Assembly: GCA_032622095.1 (NCBI GenBank)
Contig: CP136061.1
Location: 202,298,244 to 202,362,243, forward strand
Direction of reading: 5' to 3'
DNA: 64,000 nucleotides
Source: Siphonodentalium dalli
Taxonomy: Eukaryota; Mollusca; Scaphopoda; Gadilida; Siphonodentaliidae
The notes beneath the pieces were generated by a model, which searched no databases, had not been told where the DNA came from, and worked only from the letters and a program-made list of their open reading frames with translations. The translations under genes and the position numbers were made by a program. This document shows positions 11,691-23,271 of this stretch, piece by piece. Position 1 is the stretch's first letter; each line of letters begins with the position of its first letter.

Positions 11691-11835
11691 ATGTCAACGA
11701 ATGTGAGACTGGAGCTGCGTCATGTGCTCAGAGCGATGATGAAAAATGCTTCAATATAAGAGGAGGATTCAAATGTCCTGTCGTCACATGTCCAGAAGGA
11801 TTTGTACCATCATCCAGTCGCATACATAAAAACAG
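11691..11835 (+). CDS. Fibulin-like gene, last EGF-like exon
   Basis: Acceptor ...cactgcag, donor ...aaacag/gtaaga, 145 nt, enters in phase 1 and leaves in phase 2. It begins D-V-N-E-C and has the divergent ending 'CFNIRGGFKC...CPEGF' typical of the final EGF of fibulin-1/-2 and hemicentin, which runs into the fibulin C-terminal module. It joins in frame to the exon at 13906. Confidence 0.93.
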
Positions 11836-11851
11836 GTAAGACCGCTAAAGT

Positions 11852-12074
11852 TTAACCCTTTTATGACTGCAGCTTCCTGACAGTTTGCAAAAACCATCTG
11901 CCAATTCATTCTCTTACATATGCATTGATCTAACAATATTAACTTGACATTGTAAGCCAGTGCATTCTCTTATATATGTGAGGCTCCCTATGGGAGACTC
12001 GCTTATATAAGAGAATGCACTGGCACAGGATATTTAATGCTGCACCAGCTCAATTCCCATCATGAAAGGGTTAC
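11852..12074. mobile_element. TTAA-type double-hairpin MITE, family A (left hairpin partly lost)
   Basis: It starts TTAACCCTTTTATGACTGC only 16 bp after the preceding exon and ends catgaaagggtta. The right hairpin (gcattctcttata... with a ctccc/gggag tip) is complete and the left one is reduced. Confidence 0.75.
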
Positions 12075-12395
12075 AGTGTTAAAGTGAAAATGTTTTGTTG
12101 ATTGGTTGAACCTCAGCCATAAATGGTCCCAGGAATTATTTAGTTGCATTCTATTGCACAATAATTTGCATTATTTCTTTGAGTTTCTACAAAGATTTAA
12201 TATGATACAATTACTTGCATTCAACACAATTGATTACTAACTTAAATAATTTTGTTTTTTATGAATACATGTTGTAATCAATTTCCCATTCAGTATCCAA
12301 AGATTCCTTAATGGCAACAAGCCCATCTTGGATGTCAAATATTGCGCATTGATTTTGAGACACCCGCTTCATCAATAACATCCTAACAACCCATG

Positions 12396-12563
12396 TTAAC
12401 CCATCCATGACTGGAGCTTGCAAAAACCTTGTGCCAATGCATTCTCTTATATATGCGAGTCTCCCATAGGGAGCCTCCATATATAAGAGAATACATTGGC
12501 CTAACAATATTTACCTTGACCTTGTACGCCAGTGCATGGGAGACTTGCATATATAAGAGAATT
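12396..12563. mobile_element. Truncated family A MITE
   Basis: Starts TTAACCCATCCATGACTGG, has one complete hairpin (about 12437-12504) and half of the second, then ends abruptly at about 12563. Confidence 0.65.
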
Positions 12564-13609
12564 TAGTTTGGATGTCGATGAGCACGCTGAGTTATTGGAT
12601 AAGGAATTCCCCTGGCTGTTGGACAGCGAGATGAGGACAGTCTAATGGTTTTGAAAGTGAACCTCACACCACCAAACTTTTGCTACCATATCTGTATATA
12701 GTGGTGCCCGTTCAGTCTCAGACTAAGCAACCCTATCAATAGTTCCGACTAAGAAATTCACCAAATCGCTCGCGGTATACATCCAGAGCCAAACGTTGTA
12801 AGAATATGGAGGTGAATTCATGCAATCCTAACTTTTTGGCTTTTCCTATGCCCCATTATGACCCAAATCAATGAACGTTTATTTGGACCAAATCCAGCAA
12901 AATAATAAAATTCCATCGGCCGCAACTCCCTCTCATTTTGGGTCTGTTACACCATCACTGATGACTCGATTGGACTTGGGATTCCATCTCAGATTTAAAT
13001 TCATATTTTTTGCTAATAGCTTCAATGATGAGTTATCTCCTGACACTGATCCGATTTTCAGACTTGTCTATTTATATATACCTGAGTGTATTTCCAATCC
13101 TATAGTTGGGGCTGCCACGCCCATTGGCAGATTTTGCAGTCCGAGTCTGCACGATTCAGCCAGCAAAAGACGGACTCACTTCCATTATTGAAAAATACGT
13201 TCTTCCAGGCAATGCTCTTGGTTTCGTTCCTCATCGGGTTAACCCGGAAATAATAGGTCAGCTAGCCGTTTGTTCCACGATCATTAAAATTTAAATCTCA
13301 GGATGTGAACATACAGAATTATTTTTTCTATCACCATGGCACTGCTATTAGACATGCTAGAAAAAAATTAAATCGGTTGAAAAGGAATGAATTAGTTGAT
13401 AACGTAATTTTTTGGGTTGGAATATTTTGTGATCATGCTTTTATTTAAAGATTCAGTTTCATTGTCGATTTCAGCATAATATACATGGTTCCATACCACA
13501 CAATATCATGAATATGACCAATTAAGGCTGAAGCATATAATCAGTGTTTACATTAACAGGCCTGTAATAATTAACCATATTTATATATAAAGTTCTTTAT
13601 ACCCTTTTC
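12564..13609. other. Intronic DNA with no gene seen
   Basis: Unclassified AT-rich sequence. The open frame near 12871-13191 has no splice context that fits the gene and no recognisable domain. Confidence 0.4.
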
Positions 13610-13871
13610 CAAGCCTTGAAATAGTGTGTCTGTCATTTGCAGAATGAGGTTCCCAGAGTGTGAATTTAGTGATGCTACCCCGCATAGCGGGCTAGCATCA
13701 CCAAATTCACCCTCTGGGAACCTCATTCTGCTGAGGTGTAAGCAGAATGAGGTCCCCAGAGGGTGAATTTGGCTATGCTAGCCCACTATGCGGGGTAGCA
13801 CCACTAAATTCACCCTCTGGGGACCTCATTCTGCAAATGACAGACACACTATTTCAAGGCTTGCCCTTTTC
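13602..13871. mobile_element. 254-bp double-hairpin MITE, family G, with 8-bp target duplication
   Basis: The element at 13610-13863 is flanked by an exact CCCTTTTC duplication (13602-13609 and 13864-13871). Ends CAAGCCTTGAAATAGTGTGT and complement. The right duplication lies 34 bp before the terminal fibulin exon. Confidence 0.88.
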
Positions 13872-13905
13872 CAATTTATGTATAACCCTTGTTTGATCAT
13901 TTCAG

Positions 13906-14317
13906 CATAAGATGTAAGAAGATATCATTCCCGTGTTCACTAGGAGATAGAGAATGCAAAAACCAAACGCTTTCACATTCATACAACTTCCTGTCATTCC
14001 CAACAAACATCAAAGTTCCGTTGGACTTATTTGCAATGCGAGCTCCAGCGAAGCCTCAACGATCTTATCGGTGGGATCTGCGGCTTCTGAGTTCAACAAT
14101 GCCGACGGGAACTGACAACATTGAACTTGCGACCAGGAACTTCTTTAACCTTTATGACTACTACCCATCCAGGGCGGTCGTTTCGTTGATCCAGCCTGTA
14201 CAAGGACCGCAGGATATCGTGTTGGAATTAAACATGTTGATTAAGGAACGAGGATTCGATGCAGGAAACGCCAAAGCTGTTATCACTCTGTATATAACGT
14301 CACAAGAGAAGCCATAA
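13906..14317 (+). CDS. Fibulin-like gene, terminal exon with fibulin-type C-terminal domain
   Basis: Acceptor ...gatcatttcag; the exon enters in phase 2 and ends with TAA at 14315-14317. It encodes about 137 residues. The first part finishes the cysteine-rich linker (CKKISFPC...C). The rest is the roughly 110-residue fibulin module, including the hallmark FLSFPTNIKVP, a central 'SRAVVSLIQPVQGPQD' strand pair and a hydrophobic beta-strand end. Fibulins are secreted matrix glycoproteins that bridge elastic fibres and basement membrane. The LSFPTNI form looks most like fibulin-1D or fibulin-2; a hemicentin is not excluded because the 5' part is outside the window. Confidence 0.93.
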
Positions 14318-15154
14318 TTGTTCTTCATGTGGAAGTTGGTTAACATTTTTCAATGATATGAATTCTACTTGTATAGAATAGCAGTTCAGTAATCATGAGA
14401 TATTTATATCCACTTGGTTTCTTTAGAATACTAACTGCCATTGGATTGCAAAAAGCTAATATGTTGTAAAGGTAATTCATTCCTTTGAAGTGGGTTAACA
14501 TGCAAAATATAATAAATTTCTGTAAAATCATCATTATCAAGAAGAACGTGAGAAATTAGATACTTTATTCTTTATCCATCGTCAATGAATCTCCAATAAC
14601 GAGATGACATGTGTTGAAACCATTGTTATACAAACACTGTTGTTTTCACTACACTTACTGTGAAGAGCACTAGCCACTGGCACTCTACGACTTCCAAAAG
14701 CATAAACTTTCTTGCCAAATCCCTTTCATATCATCAGTGTTAATACTTGTTTTGTAATATGTAAATAATGAATAATATGGAAAAAATTCTATTTATGCCA
14801 AGAGCACTATAGTTTTTAATTAGGCAATTTAGACAATTAGGCCATTAAAATAAAATATTTGTATTCTCAGGCAATTAATTAGATCTCAATTTTGAGATAA
14901 GGGAGGGAGGCTATTTATTTATTTTAATTTTTTCCTCCAAAAATGGAAAACATACTCCAGAAAAAGAAAAAGAAAAAATCCGTTGTTCAAATCCAATAGT
15001 TCTAACATAAAATATGGATTAAAATGTTTGACGAGGCTTTTTAAACATTTCCGTGACAAAAATTTGCAGCAAAACACAGATGTTCAACTAAGCATTTGAA
15101 TCACAATTGCAATTTGTGATGTTTGTTGACAAAAACTTTTACATTGGGCAATTA
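14318..15154 (+). other. 3' UTR of the fibulin-like gene and AT-rich downstream DNA
   Basis: A polyadenylation-type AATAAA is at 14511-14516, about 195 bp after the stop codon. Downstream is AT-rich DNA with an A/T-rich run near 14920-14990. No further coding sequence seen. Confidence 0.5.
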
Positions 15155-15416
15155 TTAACCCTTCCATGACTGGAGCTTCCTGAAATTTTGCGAAAACCCT
15201 GTCGAATGCATTCTCTTATATATGCGAGTCTCCCATAGGGAGCCTCACATATATAAGAGAATACATTGGCCTAACAATATCTACCTTGACCTTGTAAGCC
15301 AGTGCATTCTTGTATATATGCGAGGCTCCCTATGGGAGACTCTCCTATATAAGAGAATGCACTGGCACACGATCTTTAATGCAGCACCATTGCACCTCCC
15401 ATCATCAAAGGGTTAA
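15155..15416. mobile_element. TTAA-type double-hairpin MITE, family A (262 bp, complete)
   Basis: Starts TTAACCCTTCCATGACTGG and ends catcaaagggttaa. It holds two hairpins in inverted order, each with a 'gcattctcttatatatgcga' arm and a ctcccatagggag tip. This is a good reference copy for the family. Confidence 0.85.
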
Positions 15417-15479
15417 TAATGAAGATATCAACAAATTCTATCTATTTTTCCATGTTCTTGTTGATAAGGATGAATCGCT

Positions 15480-15640
15480 GTAAATAGGAGGATTACATTA
15501 TGGCAGAAATGAACATTGATCATAGGAAATTCGTCCAGGCAACACACAACCTCACAGCAATGTCTGTCTATAAAGTTCCTAATATTTAATGATATTTCCA
15601 GCTCACAATGCATTTTCAGGTAAATATGTTCCATAGATTT
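15480..15640. repeat. Dispersed repeat shared with 40225-40375
   Basis: Both copies contain 'gattacattatggc', 'tataaagttcc' and 'caggt' in the same order over about 150 bp. Family unknown. Confidence 0.5.
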
Positions 15641-15649
15641 TCATTCCTG

Positions 15650-16366
15650 ATATAATTACACAGTATAATCAAATTTATTATATGCTCAATAGTGATTTAT
15701 AAAAAAAAATCACATTTAAATAAATTTTTATATCCGCCAGAAGGGGATATAGAAGTTTTCATGTTCACACTAGCTTGCATGTGTGACTGATTCATTTGTG
15801 TGTACCAATAATCTACCGGAAATATTTCAAAATCCTTGTGAATTAGTAGAGCTATTCTTTTCTGTTATAATTATAGTTGTAATAAAAATCTGTTTTATGT
15901 TGAAATTCGACACAATTATGGGAACATAAATGAAGAATACGGTAACGATATTTCTCTATTCTGTGGATGGTGAAGTGAACAATCAGCAAACAGCTGTTGG
16001 CTTCGATACATGGATTGAAGTCAATTGTGAGAACATTTATCATCATAATGGCAAATTTATTTGGAAACATGTATAATATAATTAATATCTAGTGTTTTTG
16101 CAAGCCGCTCGCAAAAATAAACATTTGTATTGCTCACTCATGACATAATTTTTGTCCACTCAAAACACTAGATATTCAATGTTTATGCCAATCACAAACA
16201 TTAATCTGCTATGATTTGGCCCAAATTGTGTGTACAGTGCATTAATCATAAAATGAAGATTGTCCCTTAATTTATGCAAACACCCTCACTGCAATAAATG
16301 GCGAATATATAGTATTTTATTGGATTCCGAAAATGATATCATGAGTGACTGAAACAAAGGCTTATT
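15650..16366. other. Intergenic AT-rich DNA, nothing recognised
   Basis: No supported exon, RNA gene or classified repeat. Confidence 0.4.
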
Positions 16367-16412
16367 TTAACCTTTCTTTACTAAATACTCATTAATGAGT
16401 AGTTCCCATAGG

Positions 16413-17434
16413 TAGTGTTGAAACGACTCTTAAGATTCTGGAGTCGAGTTATGGTACATGCAGCCGAGAATTATATAGCTATACCCATATCCTTATTTCC
16501 CTCTTCTCCTAATCGCAATTACCGGTGCTGTTCAAAGGACAATAATTCAGTGGGAAAATATCTGTTTATTCAGGAAATCACATGATAAAAATCTTCATAT
16601 TTGATTTAATTGATGAAAGAACTCATGTAATGATTATGTTCACAGATTAATAAAGCAAGTTATCAACACAACAGGTAAAAACAAAATTGTAAAATATCAG
16701 ATATTTCACATGCTACTAAACCGGAAGTATTTAACCTCTTCGCTGCTATGACGTCCGTAACTATTACGGACGTAAAAGTGCACGCCGTGTGCTATATGGT
16801 CCGTAGGTACTACGGACCTACTTCAGCAAACTAGAAGTAGGCCATTATACATAACTGGAACTCAGAGATTGGTGCATCGGAATAACTGTATCTCCAAGTT
16901 TCTAACAGTGTATGATGTTCCACGATTGTGAACGATTATAACCTTTCAATCGAGTCAGTTTTATAGTTCTTGTGGTATTCCCGTTATAGTTTCCCATTGG
17001 AAAATGGCAACAACGTCAACAGCCCAGCACACGACGTCATAACGTCATTAGCAGCGAAGAGGTTAATTAATCATGTGATTTTGATAAACCAGTGTTCTTC
17101 AACCACTCGTATTAATAAAAAATGTTCCATGTAACTGTGAGTCCCGAATGTCAATTTTACCGTCATGGAGCATGGAACACCTGGTGACCCAGTTATCTCA
17201 CGATTAGTCCATGGCTTATATGCTACATTTTGAGCATACTGACTACATTTTTAACACTGATCATCCACAGAAATGTTTGATCAATGTGCCATGTACCTAC
17301 GTTATAGTCTTTTAATTCTTATTGTGGGAAGTATATACAATATTCCGACTAGTCGACGGCAAAATACATAGTCAACATTGGGGATCAAGCTATCAATGTC
17401 GACCTTGATTAGTCGACTAATTATTTCAACACTA
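16413..17434. mobile_element. hAT-like non-autonomous element (1022 bp) inside a family C MITE
   Basis: The terminal inverted repeats are TAGTGTTGAAA. The flanks CCCATAGG (16405-16412) and CCCACAGA (17435-17442) look like a diverged 8-bp duplication. It carries a further TTAA element inside and no transposase. Confidence 0.65.
16731..17066. mobile_element. TTAA-type MITE, family E, nested
   Basis: Starts TTAACCTCTTCGCTGCTATG and ends gcagcgaagaggttaa. Contains short palindromes around 'cgtaactattacg' and 'ggtccgtaggtactacgg'. A degraded relative is at about 41490-41565. Confidence 0.8.
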
Positions 17435-17542
17435 CCCACAGAATAGGAAATATTCAGATAATAAATTGTTTGATGAACTATTATCTGAACATTTCCCTCC
17501 AATAAATGTCACTCCTTTTGCACTTTTATTATTGTCTTGCAC

Positions 17543-17960
17543 AGAAATTCACTAGTTACAACAAAAAATATTTATCCCACCAGGTTGTTATTAATAACAA
17601 GACAGGGTTGCCTTATATAACTACCTTTTATTAATCAATAAAGCAACAGGTAGTCGAAAACATGTTTATGGACCTTCAGCATTGTTGTTATTGGCGAAGC
17701 CCCTTATTTGGTCCCACCAAAACGCTAACCATGAGATCCTGGTGTATCCCATAGACCTGAAAAAGACTGAAGCATAAATAATGGGTGGGAGGGTGGGTGT
17801 GCAAGAAATATCGACCGATTGCGACAGTCACTTCCCAAGAAAAGAGAATTGTATACCCAAAGTACCCTGTGACCTGGCGCTAGACAAAATAGTTCCTCTC
17901 TCAATATCGACATGCATAAATCATCGCTTTAGGACAAATCAAAGGCATTATCTCAGTTAC
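17543..17960. other. Intergenic DNA, nothing recognised
   Basis: No supported exon or classified repeat. Confidence 0.35.
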
Positions 17961-18173
17961 ATTAATGCCCAAAGTATATGACCCTTTAACCACAGCAGAA
18001 TTATGGGAAATTTTTCAGGATTTTGTCGGAAATATGGCTCGTTGCCATTCACTGGAAAGCTCTCACCGAGAGCTTTCCGATGAATGGTAGCAAGCAATAT
18101 TTTTGACTAAATCCAGAAAAATTTCCCCATAATTCTGCTGTGGTTTAGGGGTCGATTATTTAGGACATTACTG
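17961..18173. mobile_element. TA-type palindromic MITE, family H (left end degraded)
   Basis: A long near-perfect palindrome centred near 18070 (gaaagctctcac/cgagagctttc) with 'cacagcagaattatgg' arms. The right end ggacattactg is followed by TA. Class inferred as Tc1/mariner-like from the better copies. Confidence 0.65.
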
Positions 18174-18506
18174 TAGCTGACAATTGCGATTGAAGCCGGG
18201 AAATGGATTGGTATTTACCAAGTGAAGTGTCTCCATATAGCCCGGTGACCATGTTTGTATTTTAAAGTTATTGTTCATTGCTGAAAACATAAACATTGGC
18301 TGCTGTTACAGTAGATTGTTTTCCAACATTGTTTTTAACATACATAATATTGTCACTGGGGGATTATTGATGAAAGTGAGAACAAATTTATTCTATTTTT
18401 TTTTCATGTTCTCCTTGGTAAGAAGTGCCTAACAAACTATGTATGATTTTTCAGTTGTACCCTTCACGAACGACTTCCATAACTTTAAGTATTAAATGTT
18501 CCTTCA
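18174..18506. repeat. Dispersed repeat shared with 57850-57993 and 58247-58310
   Basis: Common blocks include 'acagtagattgttt', 'ggattattgat' and 'tttttcagttgtaccct'. At 57994 the related copy is interrupted by a family G MITE. Confidence 0.4.
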
Positions 18507-18921
18507 ACCCTTTGACTTCTGAGTACATCCTACCATTCTGTCCTAAAAGAGCTATATAAGTTCAACAAATTGTTTAATAAACCAATTAGCTGTTCATCCC
18601 TACAAATGAATGAATGAGACCATATTAACTCTTTCAATACGGGAGCTCAGCTGGTGCAGCATTAAATATAATTTGCCTATGCGTTCACTTATATATGCGA
18701 GTCTCAAAAAGGGAGCCCTGCATATATAAGAGAATATACAAGGTCAAGGTAAATATTGTTAGGCCAATGTATTCTCTTATATACATGTATGCAAGGCTCC
18801 ATATGGGAGACTCGCACATATAAGAGAATGCACTGGCACAGGGTTTTCGCAAAATTTTAGAAATCTCCAGTCATGGAAGAGTTAACTACTCATTGGCTAG
18901 AATTCAGTTATCAAAGGGTTA
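18507..18921. mobile_element. TTAA-like element with a family A MITE nested inside
   Basis: The outer ends are caaccctttgacttctg and ttatcaaagggttaa. The nested family A copy (18625-18885) begins TTAACTCTTTCAATACGGG and ends catggaagagttaa, with both hairpins present. Confidence 0.65.
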
Positions 18922-18949
18922 ACTCGTGGCATATGAAGCCCATGCATAG

Positions 18950-19210
18950 TCAAAAATTCACCCTCTGGGGATCTTATTCTGCATGGCCTTATTTGCCATG
19001 GGAGACATACACTCAGATTGAAGTTCACAAATGGTGAATATTGTGATGTACACCCATTGGGAACCTTGGTTAAGCAATGTGTGGTCTGCCAATTTGGTAA
19101 TATGGAGAAACTAAACTAAAAAAGAAATAGAATCTGTGTGAAGAAGTTTCTATATAAATTTTATAATAAAGAAAGTGTCCAGAAAAAATGGGGCCTAAGC
19201 AGAATGAGAA
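18950..19210. mobile_element. Degraded fragment of the long family G MITE
   Basis: Contains 'aaattcaccctctggggat', 'gggagacatacactcagatt' and 'ctaagcagaatgag' in the family order, with the terminal parts lost. Confidence 0.5.
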
Positions 19211-19406
19211 TTAAACTCAGACTTGTGTCCATTGAATTCAGTTATATATTTCTAACTCTATGAGATTCTTACTAGTACCCTTGTCCGATTCAGATATGAT
19301 AGGAATTATAAAAGGCACAGCTAGGCATGACCACAAAAAAACATTAATGATAAAAAATGGTTCGCGGGTTATATATTTCCATATTCTATACAGCGCTGGC
19401 AACCAA

Positions 19407-19619
19407 CAGTAATGCTCTAAATAATCGACTCCTTAATCACAGCAGAATTATTGGTAACTTTTCAGGATTTAGTCCGAAATATGGCTTGTTGCCATTTATA
19501 GGAAAGCTCTCAGTGAGAGCTTTCAGATGAATGGCAACAAGCCATATTTCCGACTAAATCCTGAAAAGTTACCCATAATTCTGCTGTGGTTAAGGATTCG
19601 ATTATTTAGAGCATTACTG
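19407..19619. mobile_element. TA-type palindromic MITE, family H
   Basis: Starts CAGTAATGCTCTAAATAATC and ends with its complement ...gagcattactg. The whole copy is a palindrome with the 'gaaagctctcagtgagagctttc' type centre. Confidence 0.75.
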
Positions 19620-19624
19620 TATTA

Positions 19625-20835
19625 GTAATCTCCAGTAGATTCTGAAAATTATATCAAAGAGAGATAACTCTATATTTCAAATTGGAACATTGTAAAAGCT
19701 TAAAATATTTATATGTGACAAAGGTGTTCCGAAGTTGGTGTACATGTATTGCTATTTAACTCGGTAACTTATTGTCAATTAACTTCTCAGACAAGAACCA
19801 TGGATTGTAACAATGCTAAACGTCCCTTTCTGAACTTTTATTTAACTTTTTTTTAATTTAATATTAAAGTTTTATATAGGCCTAAATAATAGATTGAGAA
19901 TATACTGTATTTATTTGATAGTTATCTTGTTGTCAGTTGTTTGGTATCATGGTATCATTCTATGGCATACTCATTGATATAGTATTCATTCCTTAACCCT
20001 TTACCCAACAGAACGACCCTGTGCCAATGCATTCTCTTATATATGCGAGTCGACCATATGTCGCCTCGCATAAATAAGAGAATGCATTGGCTTAACACAT
20101 ATTATAAATGATAAAATTGTCAAAGAATGTAGAAAAATATTATAAAATTGTTAAAGAATGTAAGAAAAAATGTTAAAAAGTGTTTAAAAAAAGAGTTTTT
20201 TTAGGCCAATGCATTCTCTTATATATGCGAGGCGACCTATGGTCAACTCGCATATATAAGAGAATGCATTGGCACAGGGCATAACTGTAACCATCACAAT
20301 GTGGTCAATGAACCGGTTCCAATGATATCCATATTTGTATGGTGTTATTGAGACAGACCGAAGATATTTTAAATTGTTGAAGCTTTATTTGGGCGTTTTT
20401 GGCCGGTTTGTTGGGTAAAGGGTTAACAAAAGATATATTTTATAAATAACTGCTATTAAAATGTATTCTCCAGTAGAGTCTGAATATTATACCAAAGAGA
20501 GCTAACTCTATACCTCAAATTGGAACATTGTATAAGGTTAAAATATTTATATATGGCAAAGTGGTTCCGAAGTTGGTTTATTGCTATCTGACTCTACTCA
20601 GTAAACTTATCATTAAATAACTTCTCGGACAACCTCCATGGATTGTTACAATAATCTAACTGCGTCACTTACTAAACATTTATTTAAGATTTTTATTTAA
20701 TTTCAGAGTTTTAATATCCCTGAGAATACACCGTATTTACTTGATAGTTATCTTGTTGTCAGTTGTTTTGTATCATGATGTCATTTTATGGTGTATACTC
20801 ATTGATAATACACATTCCTTAATGTGTGATATGTT
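19625..20835. repeat. Local tandem duplication (about 370 bp), units 19625-19996 and 20460-20835
   Basis: Both units share 'tctccagtag', 'caaattggaacattgta', 'ttccgaagttggt' and 'gatagttatcttgttgtcag'. A family B MITE sits in the TTAA near the end of unit 1 ('attccttaa'). Unit 2 shows the uninterrupted TTAA at 20819-20822. Confidence 0.75.
19993..20426. mobile_element. TTAA-type double-hairpin MITE, family B (434 bp)
   Basis: Starts TTAACCCTTTACCCAACAGA and ends gttgggtaaagggttaa. It carries two 'gcattctcttatatatgcga' hairpins with a cgacc tip; in this copy the first tip has decayed. Sister copies are at 56359 and 58536. Confidence 0.85.
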
Positions 20836-21662
20836 TTAACCCTTTGAGTGCCAGGGGCCGATCTCATCGGCCCTAAACCTACAAAATAAGTCTGTTAAAG
20901 GGGTACTGTACGCCAAATGTTGTTGTTGGTTTTTATAGTCTCCGAGTCGGAGAATAAGGTAACAATTTTTTCATTATTTGAAAGTCGGTTGAGTACGAAG
21001 TAGTGTTACGGATGACAAATTTACCGGAATGCAAAAATACAAATTGTCGTTGTCGAGTAATTTGTGTACAGTTTTCAACCTAATGAAACAAATAAAAGTT
21101 ATATTATATGCATAGTAGTCCCATATAATCATTTAAGTTATTGTATCGTCGCTAGTCAGTGAGTGGCTTGAGTGTTCTCCCCGTATCATCATAATATTTT
21201 AAGCGATCGTGTGTGCGATCGGTTTAACAAGCCAGTATCCCTCATTTATTTTATTTTATTACGTAAATTCGTAATTTAATTGACGCCATTTTATGGCTCC
21301 AGTCATAAATTCAATTTATATCAAATTATTAACTTTTAAATTATAAAATTTTAAGATAGCCTATTAACCTGAGCGTTTACAGAATACATCTTCGACTCAA
21401 ATTACTTATGTTTCTCTATATTATCGATATTAGATCGTTGTTGTCACCGGAAATGTAATGAAAATGGCGTACAGTACCCCTTTAAAGAATATAAGAATAA
21501 ATTATTAAAATTGTAAAAAACCAAAAAAAAACAAAATTGTTAGGCCAATGCATTCTCTTATATATGCGAGGCGACCTATGGTCGACTCGCATATATAAGA
21601 GAATGCATTGGCACAGGGTATATGGGTTGGTACAAAAATCGACCTGGCACTCAAAGGGTTAA
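20836..21662. mobile_element. TTAA-type MITE, family D, carrying a nested TTAA element
   Basis: Starts TTAACCCTTTGAGTGCCAGG and ends ctggcactcaaagggttaa. It contains one cgacc-type hairpin at 21543-21611. Its left part is interrupted by the element at 20895-21485. Confidence 0.82.
20895..21485. mobile_element. Nested TTAA-flanked element (591 bp), TTAAAGGGGTACTG type
   Basis: Ends are TTAAAGGGGTACTGTACGCC and the exact complement. A TTAA lies at each end. No transposase inside. Confidence 0.82.
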
Positions 21663-21806
21663 TAAATGACTGTCATGAAATTGATTATCAGTTTTATCTC
21701 CAATAAAAAAGTTTTCATTATACAACCACAATTTATTATGATTGATTATTGAAATTTAGTTTGTTTAATGATTTTACAAATATATCAGTATATGTTGAAC
21801 AAGCCT

Positions 21807-22160
21807 GCAAATATTGTGTCTGTCATTTTGCAGAATTAGGCCTCATCTTCTGGGAAGTATCTATAGTCTCATATTAACATTTTATTTAGTTACTTTTTCC
21901 CTTCTGGAAAGTTTCTATATCCCCTAATTTTCAGAAGATAAAATGCATATGTGAGGTGACTAATGGGTGAACATCGCCAACTTCAAATCAGGAACTTCAA
22001 TCTGATCATAAGTCTCCAATAACAGTTGAGGCCTAAGCAGAATGAGGTTCCCAGAGGGTGAATTTTGGCGATTCTAGCCTGCCGTGCAGAATAGCATCAC
22101 TATATTCACCCTCTGAGGACCTCATTCTGCAAATGACAGACACACAATTTCAAGGCTTTA
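21807..22160. mobile_element. Long-type family G MITE
   Basis: Contains the 'gtgtctgtcatt' end, the AT-rich middle with 'ggaaagtttctatatccc', and a 'gcagaatgaggttccc' hairpin before the 'gacagacacac..caaggct' end. Confidence 0.6.
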
Positions 22161-22499
22161 TGTTTTTATAGCTGTGATAATAAAATTGTTCCCTTTGCCA
22201 ACAAAAAAAGAAACTTTTTTTTTATCGCATGAATTCTTAGAAATGATTTGGTCGTTGATCTTTATGGTGTCTTAATTACACTCCGGACATGTTACACATG
22301 CACTGGACATTTTTGTAGTGCCCCCAGTTAACTTTCCCAATGTAGGTGGGAGTCTCCCATCTCCAGTTCAGCTAGGGAAACAGTTTCTCCCAATTTCAGT
22401 GGACCATAGTGCCTGCATCCAGCTGTACCAAATAGAAGCCACATCAAAGCGACACCGATAATGCTCTCGATATGAAAATAGACTGCTGAGACGGCATCC

Positions 22500-22910
22500 A
22501 CAATTTTCATCAGGTCGCCCTGCAGGTTACATATCTTATCCGATTGTCACCAAACTTTATATGGATCTTCGGGATGACTTCGGGGTTTTCAAATTTGAAT
22601 GCATTAGCACACTCTGCTACTTTCATTTATTGGAGAATTATTTTGAAATTTTACTGGCTTATTTAGGATCACCTCTAGATGTGAGCTATCAAATTTTTGT
22701 GATGAAAAAACATGGCCACTGACAGCCATTTTGGATTTTCCTCTTTGTATGACTAAATCCTTTGGCACACCCCACAGAAACAGTCCAAATTTCCAACTGA
22801 AAAATTTCATTGGCATCCCCCCCCCCTTATAGTTTGGAATATAAACTATCAGAATAATTTTAATATACACATATTTGCCATTCTCAAAATTTGAGGCATC
22901 AAATATTCAG
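22500..22910. repeat. Fragment of the TAGCTCAACTT repeat family
   Basis: Contains the family units 'caccaaacttta', 'ggatcttcgggatgac' and 'agccattttggatttt', with a (C)n run near 22820. The ends of the element are missing. Confidence 0.55.
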
Positions 22911-23012
22911 TTGTTGAAAAGTTATATCATAGTCCCCCCTCCCACAGTCGCCACATCCTTGTTTCTATAATTATGGTGTCAGCTAGGGTAGGAATTTTAT
23001 TTTTATTTTTAT

Positions 23013-23160
23013 TTAACCCTTTCATGATGGGAGCTTCCAGAATTTTTACGAAAACCTGTGCCAATGCATTCTCTTATATATGTGAGTCAACCATAGGTCG
23101 CCTCGCATATATAAGAAAATGCATTGGTCTAACAAATGTTATATAATTTTTTATAATTGT
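23013..23160. mobile_element. Truncated family A/B MITE
   Basis: Starts TTAACCCTTTCATGATGGG, holds one hairpin with a caacc/ggtcg tip, then breaks off before a G-run at about 23172. Confidence 0.65.
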
Positions 23161-23271
23161 TAACCGGGAACCGGGGGGGGGGGGGGGCAAGGGGGGTATT
23201 TACCCCCCAATATTTTCCAAAGGTTAGTAAAAATATTTGGCAAACTAATGAAGTATCGCCGACGATCGCGG

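Larger units (their letters stand above)
16367..17542. mobile_element. Family C MITE split by a later insertion
   Basis: The left part (16367-16412) reads TTAACCTTTCTTTACTAAAT... and stops at CCCATAGG. The family sequence resumes at about 17435 with 'aggaaatattcagataata' and runs to about 17542, where the copy is truncated. The interruption is the element at 16413-17434. Confidence 0.75.

Noticed and set aside
13106-13294. Open frame in the last fibulin intron as an extra exon
   Set aside because: The exons at 11691 and 13906 already join in frame and match the family; this frame has no EGF or fibulin pattern.
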